NCBI GenBank assembly: GCA_016930175.1
Contig: JAFGHJ010000023.1
Coordinates: forward strand, 22,810-86,809
DNA length: 64,000 nt
Direction of reading: 5' to 3'
Source of the DNA: Caldifarciminota bacterium
GTDB taxonomy: Bacteria; Hydrothermota; UBA3072
Both the position numbers and the translations under genes were made by a program. Of this stretch, positions 1 to 8,137 are shown piece after piece (within the stretch, counting starts at the first letter, position 1; each line of letters begins with the position of its first letter). The notes beneath the pieces were generated by a model. The model was not told where the DNA came from, ran no database searches, and saw only the letters and a list, made by a program, of their open reading frames with translations.

Positions 1-1
1 A

Positions 2-589
2 AGAGCAGCTGAATTTGAAGGGAAAATTGATTCTTTACTTCAAGAGCAGTATATAGCCTTTAGGGAACACAATATTTTGGAAGACGTTCCTCAAAGTACT
101 TTTGATTTTTCTCCGGAGAGCCTCATGGTGATGTCCATGTGGGTCGATTCGGTTTTTGAAGCCACTTCTAAACTTGATTATTCTACTTTAAGCTCTATGC
201 CTTCTATAATGCCAGTAAAAGGGCATATAATAAGGAGGTTCGGAAATCAAATAGATCCTTATACGGGCAAGAAAAAGCCCCATAAAGGAATTAGCATTTT
301 ATCATCCTTAAATACTCCGGTAGTTTCAACCGGAGATGGTATTGTAAGACAGGTAGGTAACGACAAAGGTAAGGGACTTTTTGTTGAAATTGCACATTCA
401 TGCGGGCTTGTGAGCTCCTATTCTCATTTGCTAAACGCTGCTGTTAGAGAAGGAGAGAAAGTGAAAAGAGGTTCTGTAATAGGCTATGTCGGTCAGTCCG
501 GAAGAGCTCCTTATCCATATCTTTATTATGAAATAAAGAAAGATAATATCAATTTGGACCCGGAGAATTTAATTTTTGGAGGATTTTAA
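2..589 (+). CDS. M23/LytM-family protein, degenerate, 5' end outside the window
   Basis: The frame is open from base 2, so the gene starts upstream; a TTG at 77 lies inside the frame and is unlikely to be the start. The C-terminal 125 residues have the LytM/M23 fold pattern: GHIIRRFGNQIDPYTG, PHKGISI, a glycine-rich beta stretch and VIGYVGQSG. Two metal-binding sites are altered. The HxGxD-type motif reads HKGIS, with Ser for Asp, and the HLHFE-type motif reads YLYYE, losing the third ligand. The middle His (YSHL) is kept. By analogy with EnvC/NlpD-type LytM proteins (established for that group) I infer a non-enzymatic partner that activates or positions a cell-wall hydrolase. The visible N-terminal part is polar and could be the end of a coiled coil. 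thiC starts directly after the stop codon. Confidence 0.8.
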   Translation, partial: RAAEFEGKIDSLLQEQYIAFREHNILEDVPQSTFDFSPESLMVMSMWVDSVFEATSKLDYSTLSSMPSIMPVKGHIIRRFGNQIDPYTGKKKPHKGISILSSLNTPVVSTGDGIVRQVGNDKGKGLFVEIAHSCGLVSSYSHLLNAAVREGEKVKRGSVIGYVGQSGRAPYPYLYYEIKKDNINLDPENLIFGGF

Positions 590-1879
590 TTGGGAATTAT
601 TACTGAACTAAAAAAGGGTAGAATTCCTTCTTTGGTTCAGAAAATCGCAAGAGCAGAAAAAATACAACTCGATGTTCTAATCAAAGGAATACTCGAGAGA
701 AGGATTGTAATAACCAGGAACAAAAAAAGAAAAAAAGTAAAGCCGACTGGAATTGGTTACCCTCTTACAACAAAAATTAATGCAAATGTTGGTACTTCGA
801 CCGATAAATCAGATATAACGTTTGAGGTTAAAAAAGCTATTTTAGCTGAAAAAGCAGGCGCGGACACCATTATGGATCTTTCTACCGGCGGAGATATCAG
901 AAAAATCAGACAAGAAATTCTAAAGAAAACAACTATTCCTCTTGGAACCGTACCCATATATCAGGCTGCGATAGAAGCTGTTCAAAAGAAAGGTGGTATA
1001 GTCCACATGACAGAGAAACAAATCTTCGAAGTGATAGAAGAACAGGCGGAAGATGGAGTGGATTTTATGACCCTTCACTGCGGCGTAACGCTGGAAACTT
1101 TCAAATGTCTTCAAAGCGAAGGCAGAGTAATGGACGTGGTTTCTAGAGGAGGAACCTTACTCTTAACCTGGATGCTTTATAATAAGAAAGAGAATCCTTT
1201 ATATACCAACTTCGATAAAATACTCGATATCGCTTCCGATTATGATATAACTCTGTCGTTAGGAGATGGTTTTCGCCCGGGAGCGATTGAGGATTCATCT
1301 GATAGAGCTCAATTCCATGAGTTGAGTATTCTCGGAGAATTAACAAAGAGAGCTTGGATGCGAGATGTTCAGGTAATAATAGAAGGTCCGGGTCACATTC
1401 CGTTAAACGAAATCGAGATGAATGTAAAAATGGAAAAGAAAATCTGTCATGGAGCACCTTTTTATGTTTTGGGTCCTCTGGTAACGGATATTGCCCCGGG
1501 TTACGATCATATTGTATCGGCAATCGGCGGAGCTGTGGCAGCATATTACGGGGCAGACTTTCTCTGTTACGTTACTCCCTCTGAGCATCTTGGAATACCT
1601 GACCTTGAAGATGTCGAGAAAGGAGTCATCGCATCTAGAATAGCTGCTCACGCAGGTGATATAGCAAAAGGTATTCCCGGTGCAAAAGAATGGGACAAAG
1701 AAATCTCAATTGCAAGGAAAAAGATGGACTGGGAAAGGCAGTTTGAACTTGTAATAGATGCCGAAAAAGCTAAAAGCACTAGGAATAAAATGACGCCCAA
1801 AATCAAAGAAGTCTGTTCGATGTGCGGAGAATTCTGCGCTATAAAGCTTCTAACTGATGCTCTGAAAAAAAACAAATAA
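590..1879 (+). CDS. thiC: Phosphomethylpyrimidine synthase ThiC (short form)
   Basis: 429 residues. ThiC is the radical SAM enzyme that rearranges aminoimidazole ribotide to the hydroxymethylpyrimidine phosphate of thiamine. Recognisable segments are the N-terminal NANVGTS, DLSTGGDI, the GTVPIYQA region, HCGVT, EGPGHIPLNE, YVTPSEHLG and the C-terminal cluster motif CSMCGEFCAIK. The long N-terminal domain of aerobic ThiC proteins is absent, as in many anaerobes and archaea. The cluster spacing is CX2CX3C rather than the CX2CX4C usually quoted. The TTG start follows the preceding TAA with no gap and has GGAGG 8 bases upstream. There is no room for a TPP riboswitch here. A related anaerobic benzimidazole synthase (BzaF/BzaA type) cannot be excluded without a tree. 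The next gene is a BtuB-like receptor, so a cofactor link is possible. Confidence 0.9.
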   Translation: MGIITELKKGRIPSLVQKIARAEKIQLDVLIKGILERRIVITRNKKRKKVKPTGIGYPLTTKINANVGTSTDKSDITFEVKKAILAEKAGADTIMDLSTGGDIRKIRQEILKKTTIPLGTVPIYQAAIEAVQKKGGIVHMTEKQIFEVIEEQAEDGVDFMTLHCGVTLETFKCLQSEGRVMDVVSRGGTLLLTWMLYNKKENPLYTNFDKILDIASDYDITLSLGDGFRPGAIEDSSDRAQFHELSILGELTKRAWMRDVQVIIEGPGHIPLNEIEMNVKMEKKICHGAPFYVLGPLVTDIAPGYDHIVSAIGGAVAAYYGADFLCYVTPSEHLGIPDLEDVEKGVIASRIAAHAGDIAKGIPGAKEWDKEISIARKKMDWERQFELVIDAEKAKSTRNKMTPKIKEVCSMCGEFCAIKLLTDALKKNK

Positions 1880-1909
1880 AGTGAGAAGATTAGAAATAGA
1901 ATAATTACG

Positions 1910-3712
1910 ATGTATAAACGCATCATACTTTTAATTCTCTTTTCGGTAACATCTATTTGGGCACAACAGAGCCAACTTTATATAATGGAGCCTTTAATAG
2001 TCACAGCAAGCAAAATACCCACAACTTTATTGGGAACAAATAGAGATGTTATTGTAATTGAGAAGGGAGAAATAGAAAGCAGCCCCGCAAGTGGAATTGC
2101 GGACCTGTTAAAATATATTTCGGGAGTCGAAATAAGCGAGAGAGGCCCCCAAGGTATCCAATCTGATGTTTCCGTCGGAGGAGGAACGTTCGAACAAAGT
2201 CTTATTTTAATAGACGGGATAAAAATGAACGATCCTCAAACGGCACACCATAATCTGAATATTCCAGTTCAATTAGAAGATATAGAGCGAATAGAAATAT
2301 TAAAGGGTCCGGGAGTAAGGCTATACGGAGCGGGAGCCTTCACCGGGGTTATAAATATAATAACGAAAAAAGGAGAAACAAAGAATCTGGAAATAAAAGC
2401 AATGGGAGGAGACTATAAACTGCTTGAAGGAAATCTTTCTCTTTCCCAACCTTTAGGTGTCTTCAACAATTATTTTTCGGTTTCAGGAAAAAGATCAGAT
2501 GGATACCGTTACAATACTGATTTCAATCTATGGAATGTATTCTTTAAATCAAGCATTGATTACGGAAAACTCAACGGAGATATTTCTCTCGGCTATAACG
2601 ATAAAGAGTTTGGGGCTAACTGCTTCTATTCAGATAACAATCCTAATGAGCGGGAACATACGAAAACTGCTTTTGCAAAAGGTTCTATAGATTTTGAAAA
2701 AAACAATATAAGCGTTTACTGGAGACGTCATAAGGATAATGATATTTTAGATTTTGAAGATCCGAGTTATTATACAGGTGATCATACGACACATACATAC
2801 GGGTTGGCACTGAAATCGACAATTTATTCCAGAGCAGGTATTACAACCGCAGGTTTAGAAGGGGAAGGAGAAAAAATAAGGAGTACAAGTATCGGTAGCT
2901 ATTCCCGCACGAAATCACTATTCTTTTTCGAGCATAAACTTCCGACAATGAAAAACATCACAATTATTTTTGGTTCATCGCTCTTTTATTATTCCGACTG
3001 GGATTGGTATTTTTATCCGGGAGTAGATATCGGTTTCAGATTTAACTCCCAAACCCATTTATACGCATCTATAGAGAGAGCTTTTCGCGTTCCCTCATAC
3101 ACGGAATTATACCTGGATAGTCCTGCAAATATAGGGAATCCGGATCTTACACCCGAGAGGGCATCGTCTTTCGAAACAGGTATTAAGATGATAAGAGGCA
3201 GTATATTAACAAATATCAATGCATTTTTAAGGAAAGAAAAAAATATAATCGATTGGGTCAGGGAAACTTCATCCGAACCATGGAGAGCAGAAAATGCAGG
3301 AGATGTTACCGTAAAAGGGTTAGATGTAAATATTAATTACAAACCCATTGTTCGCATGTACAAAAAATTTCCAGTACCATCTGTTGACCTTGGATATACT
3401 TTTCTAAACTTGCAGAGAGAAGAAAGCTCTCTTCAATCTAAATATCTTCTTAAGCAACCGGAGCATAAATTCACATTAAGCGCAGATTATGAGTTAAGCA
3501 GCAGTTTGAAACAAATCTGGAAAGCCCGCTATGAAATATTGCCCGATTCCGAGAGGCGTCTCATCCTGGATACGAAAATCTCCCTGGAAATCAAAAATTC
3601 CGAATTTTTTATAGATATAACCAATCTTTTAAATACGGAATATACTCAGGCACAATGGATTCCGATGCCCGGCAGATGGGCGAAAGCAGGCATCCGGGTT
3701 GAGATTTATTAA
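1910..3712 (+). CDS. TonB-dependent outer-membrane receptor, BtuB-like
   Basis: 600 residues. A signal peptide (residues 1-18, ending in IWA) is followed by a TonB-box-like EPLIVTASKIP, a plug domain (about 35-150, with LIDGIKMNDP, IERIEILKGPG and TGVINIITKKG) and a 22-strand-type barrel to the C-terminal strand ending in EIY. Size and motifs fit BtuB/FepA-type receptors, which import cobalamin, siderophores or other scarce ligands using TonB. Conserved barrel text such as RVPSYTELYLDSPANIGNPDLTPE is typical of BtuB-like members. The gene begins 30 bases after thiC and may be cotranscribed, so a thiamine or cobalamin-related substrate is a reasonable guess, but sequence alone does not give the substrate. 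The ATG start has only a weak ribosome-binding site. Confidence 0.88.
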   Translation: MYKRIILLILFSVTSIWAQQSQLYIMEPLIVTASKIPTTLLGTNRDVIVIEKGEIESSPASGIADLLKYISGVEISERGPQGIQSDVSVGGGTFEQSLILIDGIKMNDPQTAHHNLNIPVQLEDIERIEILKGPGVRLYGAGAFTGVINIITKKGETKNLEIKAMGGDYKLLEGNLSLSQPLGVFNNYFSVSGKRSDGYRYNTDFNLWNVFFKSSIDYGKLNGDISLGYNDKEFGANCFYSDNNPNEREHTKTAFAKGSIDFEKNNISVYWRRHKDNDILDFEDPSYYTGDHTTHTYGLALKSTIYSRAGITTAGLEGEGEKIRSTSIGSYSRTKSLFFFEHKLPTMKNITIIFGSSLFYYSDWDWYFYPGVDIGFRFNSQTHLYASIERAFRVPSYTELYLDSPANIGNPDLTPERASSFETGIKMIRGSILTNINAFLRKEKNIIDWVRETSSEPWRAENAGDVTVKGLDVNINYKPIVRMYKKFPVPSVDLGYTFLNLQREESSLQSKYLLKQPEHKFTLSADYELSSSLKQIWKARYEILPDSERRLILDTKISLEIKNSEFFIDITNLLNTEYTQAQWIPMPGRWAKAGIRVEIY

Positions 3713-4055
3713 AAAATATTTTCACACGGAGACACGGAGAACGCGGAGATTTTTTTGTTGTTTTCCCCACCCAACCCCAAAAAATACTATCTCACACAAA
3801 GCCACTTTGCAGGATTATTTTTAGGTATTAAAAACATTCATCTATTTGTGTTATTTGTTGTTTCTCTCGTGGGGGTGTGGGAGGGAAAAACAAATTTAAT
3901 TTTCTTTCTTTGTGTTCTTTGTGGCTTTGTGTGAGATAAATGGGGTGGAGTGGGGTTTTTAAGCAACATATTTTTTCTTTGTGTCTTTGTGCTCTTTGCG
4001 TGAGAACATCTTTTCCCTTCTTGACTTTAAATTCATCCTTCGTATTCTTAAAAAA
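3713..4055. repeat. Intergenic repeat cluster with nested inverted arms
   Basis: No gene is visible in these 343 bases. The stretch holds several members of the dispersed repeat: CACGGAGA-type words at 3722-3752, CTTTGTG-type words at 3911-3938 and 3974-4003, and an ATTTGTGTTATTTGTTG-type word at 3842-3860. An 18-base perfect inverted repeat, TATCTCACACAAAGCCAC at 3788-3805 and its complement at 3921-3938, bounds a 151-base unit. C-rich and G-rich tracts (3765-3780 and 3944-3958) and the outer CACGGAG/CTTTGTG words form further, imperfect, nested arms. A frame running in from 3981 reads through the last repeat into ftcD, but it is repeat-encoded and not taken as part of the protein. Confidence 0.75.
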
Positions 4056-5078
4056 ATGAAAATTATCGAATGTATTCCTAATATTTCCGAAGGAAAAGAT
4101 ATAGAAAAAATCAAAGCTATAACTAACGAAGCCAAGAGTACTGCGGGTGCTTACCTTCTGGATGTTTATACAGGAGCCTCAACAAATAGAACTGTGCTTA
4201 CTTTAGCCGGAAACCCGAAAGCCATTAAAGAAGCTATCTATAAAACATTTAAAAAAACTTCGGAACTGATTGATATGAGAAAGCACAAAGGAGTTCATCC
4301 ACGCATAGGATCAGTCGATGTTTGCCCTTTTATTCCTGTTCGGGATATGACAATAGAGGAGTGTATCGATATTACAAGAGAAGTTGGTCAAAAAGTGGCG
4401 GAAGAATTGGATATTCCAGTCTACCTCTATGGTGAGTCGGCTGCCAGAGAAGAAAGAAAAGATTTATCAAATATTCGCGAAGGGGGATATGAAAAACTAA
4501 AAGAAAAATTAAAAAATCCCGAATGGAAACCGGATTTCGGAGAAGCAAAATTCAACGAGAAATCAGGAGCAAGCATAATAGGCGCGCGGGATTTTTTAAT
4601 TGCTTTCAATATAAATCTTAAGACAAAAGAAACAAAATTAGCTAATGTGATAGCAGAAAAAATTCGGGAATCAGGCACAGTAAAGGTTGACAATAATGGC
4701 AATAAAGTGAGAGTGCCGGGTACCCTGAAAGAAGTGAAAGCGATTGGGTGGTATATCGAGGAATTCGGATGCGCCCAGGTTTCGACAAATTTGATCGACT
4801 TTCGAGTAACTCCGCTTCACCGCCTTTTTGAAGAAGTCGAAAAGGAAGCAAAAAAATTGGGTGTCGAAGTTGCCGGAAGTGAATTGGTAGGACTTGTTCC
4901 CGAAGAGGCTCTACTCAACTCCGGGAAATTTTATCTTGCCAGAGAGTCTTCAGAGGATAGAAGTTCTAAAAACAAAATAATTAATACAGCGATTAATTAT
5001 CTTGGGCTTTCCAGCAGATATGAATTTTTTCCGGAAGAAAAAATTATGGAATACAAAATGAAAAAGGAGATGTTATGA
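4056..5078 (+). CDS. ftcD: Glutamate formiminotransferase
   Basis: 340 residues from the ATG at 4056 (MKIIECIPNISEGKD), where family homology begins; 25 extra in-frame codons upstream are repeat-derived. The enzyme moves the formimino group of N-formimino-glutamate to tetrahydrofolate in histidine or purine breakdown. Typical segments include CIPNISEG, RKHKGVHPRIGSVDVCPFIP, PVYLYGESA, GARDFLIAFN, the C-terminal region with GSELVGLVPEEAL, and the FYLARE-type tail. It is the monofunctional form; the cyclodeaminase is the next gene, overlapping by 4 bases (ATGA). No hutH or hutU is nearby, so the supply of formimino-glutamate is unclear. The alternative is a folate one-carbon salvage role. Confidence 0.92.
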   Translation: MKIIECIPNISEGKDIEKIKAITNEAKSTAGAYLLDVYTGASTNRTVLTLAGNPKAIKEAIYKTFKKTSELIDMRKHKGVHPRIGSVDVCPFIPVRDMTIEECIDITREVGQKVAEELDIPVYLYGESAAREERKDLSNIREGGYEKLKEKLKNPEWKPDFGEAKFNEKSGASIIGARDFLIAFNINLKTKETKLANVIAEKIRESGTVKVDNNGNKVRVPGTLKEVKAIGWYIEEFGCAQVSTNLIDFRVTPLHRLFEEVEKEAKKLGVEVAGSELVGLVPEEALLNSGKFYLARESSEDRSSKNKIINTAINYLGLSSRYEFFPEEKIMEYKMKKEML

Positions 5079-5698
5079 ATATTTCAATATCTGATTTTTT
5101 AGAAAGACTTTCTTCCGATGCACCTACGCCGGGTGGTGGTTCTGTGGCTGCACTTGTAGGAGCGCTTTCTTGTTCTCTTACTTCAATGGTCGGGAACTTG
5201 ACTGAGCGTAAGAAAAAGTATGAAGAATATTGGGAAGAATCTAAAAAAATTATTGAGGAAGCGAAAAAATTAAGCGACGACTTCCTATCTCTTTTTTACG
5301 AAGATATGGAAGTTTTTACAAAATTGATGGCTACTTTCGGTCTTCCCAGAGGAACAGAAGAGGAGAAACAAAAAAGGGATGATGAGATTCAGAACGCGAT
5401 AAAAAGAGCAATTGAAGTTCCTCTTGAGGTCATGGAAAAAAGCCGGAGCGCAGCCGAACTGGCTCTCACCATGGCAAAAATAGGGAATTTGAACGCCATT
5501 AGCGATACTGGAATAGCCGGTGAAATGGCGCTGGCAGCCTGTAGAAGTGCATCTTACAACGTACTTATTAACTTCAATTTCTTAAAAGATACAGATTATT
5601 TAAGAACAATAGATAAAAAACATAAAGAGGTTTTAAAAGAGGTCAAATCTATTCATAAAGAAGTTGCATTGCTGGTAAGAAAAAAAATAAAAAAGTAG
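5075..5698 (+). CDS. fchA: Formiminotetrahydrofolate cyclodeaminase
   Basis: 207 residues. The protein begins with the family hallmark DAPTPGGGSVAALVGALS and continues as the all-helical cyclodeaminase fold, with GLPRGTEEEKQKRDDEI and ALAACRSASYNVLINF near the end. It turns 5-formimino-tetrahydrofolate into 5,10-methenyl-tetrahydrofolate and ammonia, completing the step started by FtcD. In animals both activities sit in one polypeptide; here they are separate and translationally coupled by an ATGA overlap. Family length is about 205-215 residues, so this copy is complete. Confidence 0.93.
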   Translation: MNISISDFLERLSSDAPTPGGGSVAALVGALSCSLTSMVGNLTERKKKYEEYWEESKKIIEEAKKLSDDFLSLFYEDMEVFTKLMATFGLPRGTEEEKQKRDDEIQNAIKRAIEVPLEVMEKSRSAAELALTMAKIGNLNAISDTGIAGEMALAACRSASYNVLINFNFLKDTDYLRTIDKKHKEVLKEVKSIHKEVALLVRKKIKK

Positions 5699-5709
5699 GT
5701 AATAAAGGG

Positions 5710-5737
5710 TTGATAATTTCTAAAATTCTCATATAAT
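5710..5737 (+). promoter_or_regulatory. Sigma-70-type promoter of tRNA-Lys
   Basis: TTGATA at 5710-5715 and TATAAT at 5732-5737 are separated by 16 bases. The mature tRNA begins 14 bases after the -10 box, a spacing that fits a short 5' leader. Confidence 0.7.
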
Positions 5738-5751
5738 TATAAATTATAGCA

Positions 5752-5824
5752 GGGTCGTTAGCTCAATCGGCAGAGCACCGGCCTTTTAAGCCGGGGGTCG
5801 AAGGTTCGATTCCTTCACGACCCA
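5752..5824 (+). tRNA. tRNA-Lys (anticodon TTT)
   Basis: A full cloverleaf can be drawn: acceptor GGGTCGT / ACGACCC, D-arm GCTC...GAGC, anticodon stem CCGGC / GCCGG around the loop CTTTTAA with anticodon TTT, and T-arm GAAGG-TTCGATT-CCTTC. The discriminator base is A at 5824. The 3' CCA is not encoded. The next gene begins 45 bases later. Confidence 0.97.
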
Positions 5825-5868
5825 GAATATAAAATAGTAAAAAAATATTTTCAGGAGGGCATATAAAT

Positions 5869-6348
5869 TTGCTGGATTATGTTCATGATAAAGAAGACTT
5901 TAAGAAAGAACTGTCCTTAATTGGGAAGAACAAGGGAGACTTCATAGTTAAAGAAGGAGATCCCGGCGATTATATGTTTATCATAGTTGAAGGCAAAGTG
6001 AAAGTACTGCTCAGAAGAGGAAAGAAAGAAATTATTCTTGCCACTTTAGAAAAGGGTAATTTTTTCGGAGAGATGAGTCTATTCGGAGGGAATCCTCGTA
6101 GCGCATCAGTACAAGCATTAACGGATTTAAAGCTTTTAAAAATAACACGAAAAGATATTAAGAGGTTAAGTAAAACCAATCCTAAATTATTAAGCGAATT
6201 TACTATGGGCTTATGTACGGAATTATGTCAGAGAGTATCAAATACAAGTACTTCTTTAGAGTCTTATTTCCATATTAACAGAGCGATACTTAAAAACCCT
6301 AAATTCAGAAATTTTTTACAAAAAATCTGGAATGAAAAGGAGGAATAA
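5869..6348 (+). CDS. Cyclic-nucleotide-binding domain protein
   Basis: 159 residues. A single cNMP-binding beta-roll covers about residues 18-125: GDFIVKEGDPGDYMFIIVEG, then the phosphate-binding cassette FFGEMSLFGGNPRSASV with the Glu and Arg that contact the ribose phosphate in CRP-type domains. There is no helix-turn-helix or output domain afterwards, only a helical tail, so it is not a CRP-type regulator by itself. The start is TTG with GGAGGG about 10 bases upstream. The OmpA gene starts on the base after the stop, so the pair is probably an operon. The protein may regulate a partner by ligand binding; which nucleotide it binds cannot be told. Confidence 0.85.
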   Translation: MLDYVHDKEDFKKELSLIGKNKGDFIVKEGDPGDYMFIIVEGKVKVLLRRGKKEIILATLEKGNFFGEMSLFGGNPRSASVQALTDLKLLKITRKDIKRLSKTNPKLLSEFTMGLCTELCQRVSNTSTSLESYFHINRAILKNPKFRNFLQKIWNEKEE

Positions 6349-8097
6349 ATGAATGTGTTATTAGTAGTGTTGTTTGGTTTTTCGTCTTTCAACTCGGGCA
6401 GCGGAACTTTTAATCTTTACTCGGCAAGAACCCTTCCTTATGCGACTCTCAATTTTAATGCAAGTGCCGGCGGGGCAACGCATGAGTTCGGTTCGTACAA
6501 ACACATAGCCGCTAATTCGAAATTCGGTTTTACTTACGGCGTTATAGATCTTTTTGAGATTTATCTGGGAACCACAGTATACGATAAATACTCATACAGC
6601 GACAACTTATTCGGTGATGACGTCTATAACGAATACGGTTGGAAGAACCTGTACGGTGGTTTGAAATTTTATGTACCTGCCGTAGGAACTTCCGCAATAG
6701 GAGATCAATCTTTTAAATGGTTAGTAGGAGGACACCTGGGAACGTCGTTCAATCCATTTTCACCGGCAAATCATGCTTCCATAGTAGGCGCGCCGAACTT
6801 TTTCTATCCCACATATAAATATAATCCGAGTCTTGCAGTAGATCTCTTAAATGATTTTGAGATTTACCCTCTTCTTGCGCATATAAATTTAGGGTACGTT
6901 AAGAGAGGAAGTTTGCAGGATGTCCTGCCCGGAGTTGAGATGCCGGATTTGTTACGCGTCGGCGGGGGTTTCGAAATAGCAGCCGGACCATTTACACGTT
7001 TTGTTTTCGAAGCGGCAAATATAAGACCCGGAGAGGATTTGCAGGATACATTGATTGGTACTTTCGGTATCAGGTTCATGGTTCCTGAAAAATTCTCATT
7101 CGATGTGGCGGTCGACCACGTTTTTAACGATTCGACTGATTTTGTTCCTGATTTAGCGTTTGATGAAATTGGTCAGTGGAGATTCAAAATCGGTTTCACC
7201 TTGCAAAGCACTATAATTAAAAAAGAAAAGAAAGAGGAGCCGCAAAAGGGTACTATCGCTTTAACTGTAAACGATATGTCGACAAACGAACCCCTGGTTG
7301 CTACGGTAAATATAAAAGATTCACCTCTTAGTTACCAAACCGCAGAAGACGGTAAAGTAACCATAGAGATACTTCCCGGTGTTTATGATTTAGAGCTTTC
7401 TAAAGAAGGCTATCTCCCGAGAACAGCCACTATTACAGTAAAACCTTCCGCAACTGTCAACATTAATACTGTTCTAAGAAAAACAGAAAAGGAGACAGGC
7501 GTTTTTACTGGCACGGTAAGTTCTTTCAGAGATGAGGTACCGCTTGCGGCATATATCGAATTTCTCGGTACGGAACTCACAAAAATCGCCTCGGATGCGG
7601 TTAAAGGTGTTTTCCAGACAGAAGTTGAAGCAGGCACTTATAATGTCCGCGTTTCAGCCGATGGTTATCTGCCCGAGACTTTCCCGGTAGAAATTATAAA
7701 AGGTGAAACTACAATAAAGAATGTAAAGCTTGTTAAAAAGTTAGAAAAGGAAGAAGTAATTGTTTTAAGAGGTATTAATTTCGCATCAGGTCAGGCAGTC
7801 ATTCCACCAGCGGAATATCCTATTTTGGACCAGGTTGTACAGGTACTCAAGGCGAATGAAAAGGTGAGAGTTGAGATAGGCGGGCATACTGATTCGGTCG
7901 GCTCGGAAACTTACAATCAGGGGCTATCCGAAAGAAGAGCTCAATCGGTAATGAACTACCTCATACAAAGGGGAATAGCTGCCAGCAGATTGGAAGCAAG
8001 AGGGTACGGAGAGTACCAGCCCGTAGCTTCAAATACAACTCGCGATGGCAGAAGCCAGAACAGAAGAATTGAATTTAAAGTGCTCTCGGTAGAGTAA
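6349..8097 (+). CDS. OmpA-family outer-membrane protein with two carboxypeptidase-regulatory-like domains
   Basis: 582 residues. After a short hydrophobic start comes a barrel-like region (to about residue 285), then two Ig-like PEGA/carboxypeptidase-regulatory repeats (about 295-380, with GVYDLELSKEGYLP, and 385-460, with GTYNVRVSADGYLPE). The C-terminal OmpA peptidoglycan-binding domain (about 465-582) has VEIGGHTDSVGSETYNQGLS, SERRAQSV and SQNRRIEF, including the conserved Asp and Arg that hold the diaminopimelate side chain. The role is probably to tie the outer membrane to the cell wall. GGAGG lies 7 bases before the ATG. The signal sequence is atypically short, and the true mature N-terminus is uncertain. 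Confidence 0.9.
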   Translation: MNVLLVVLFGFSSFNSGSGTFNLYSARTLPYATLNFNASAGGATHEFGSYKHIAANSKFGFTYGVIDLFEIYLGTTVYDKYSYSDNLFGDDVYNEYGWKNLYGGLKFYVPAVGTSAIGDQSFKWLVGGHLGTSFNPFSPANHASIVGAPNFFYPTYKYNPSLAVDLLNDFEIYPLLAHINLGYVKRGSLQDVLPGVEMPDLLRVGGGFEIAAGPFTRFVFEAANIRPGEDLQDTLIGTFGIRFMVPEKFSFDVAVDHVFNDSTDFVPDLAFDEIGQWRFKIGFTLQSTIIKKEKKEEPQKGTIALTVNDMSTNEPLVATVNIKDSPLSYQTAEDGKVTIEILPGVYDLELSKEGYLPRTATITVKPSATVNINTVLRKTEKETGVFTGTVSSFRDEVPLAAYIEFLGTELTKIASDAVKGVFQTEVEAGTYNVRVSADGYLPETFPVEIIKGETTIKNVKLVKKLEKEEVIVLRGINFASGQAVIPPAEYPILDQVVQVLKANEKVRVEIGGHTDSVGSETYNQGLSERRAQSVMNYLIQRGIAASRLEARGYGEYQPVASNTTRDGRSQNRRIEFKVLSVE

Positions 8098-8137
8098 CGG
8101 GACAGCTGCATAGATTTGGCTTCGTGATTTTTTATAA

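Noticed and set aside
560..600. TPP riboswitch before thiC
   Set aside because: thiC starts directly after the preceding stop codon, and no THI-box sequence is seen upstream.
3981..4055. Extending ftcD upstream by 25 codons
   Set aside because: The added residues are encoded by a dispersed repeat, and family homology starts at the ATG at 4056.
3713..4055. CRISPR array in the intergenic repeat cluster
   Set aside because: The words are short, imperfect and unevenly spaced, and there are no cas genes.
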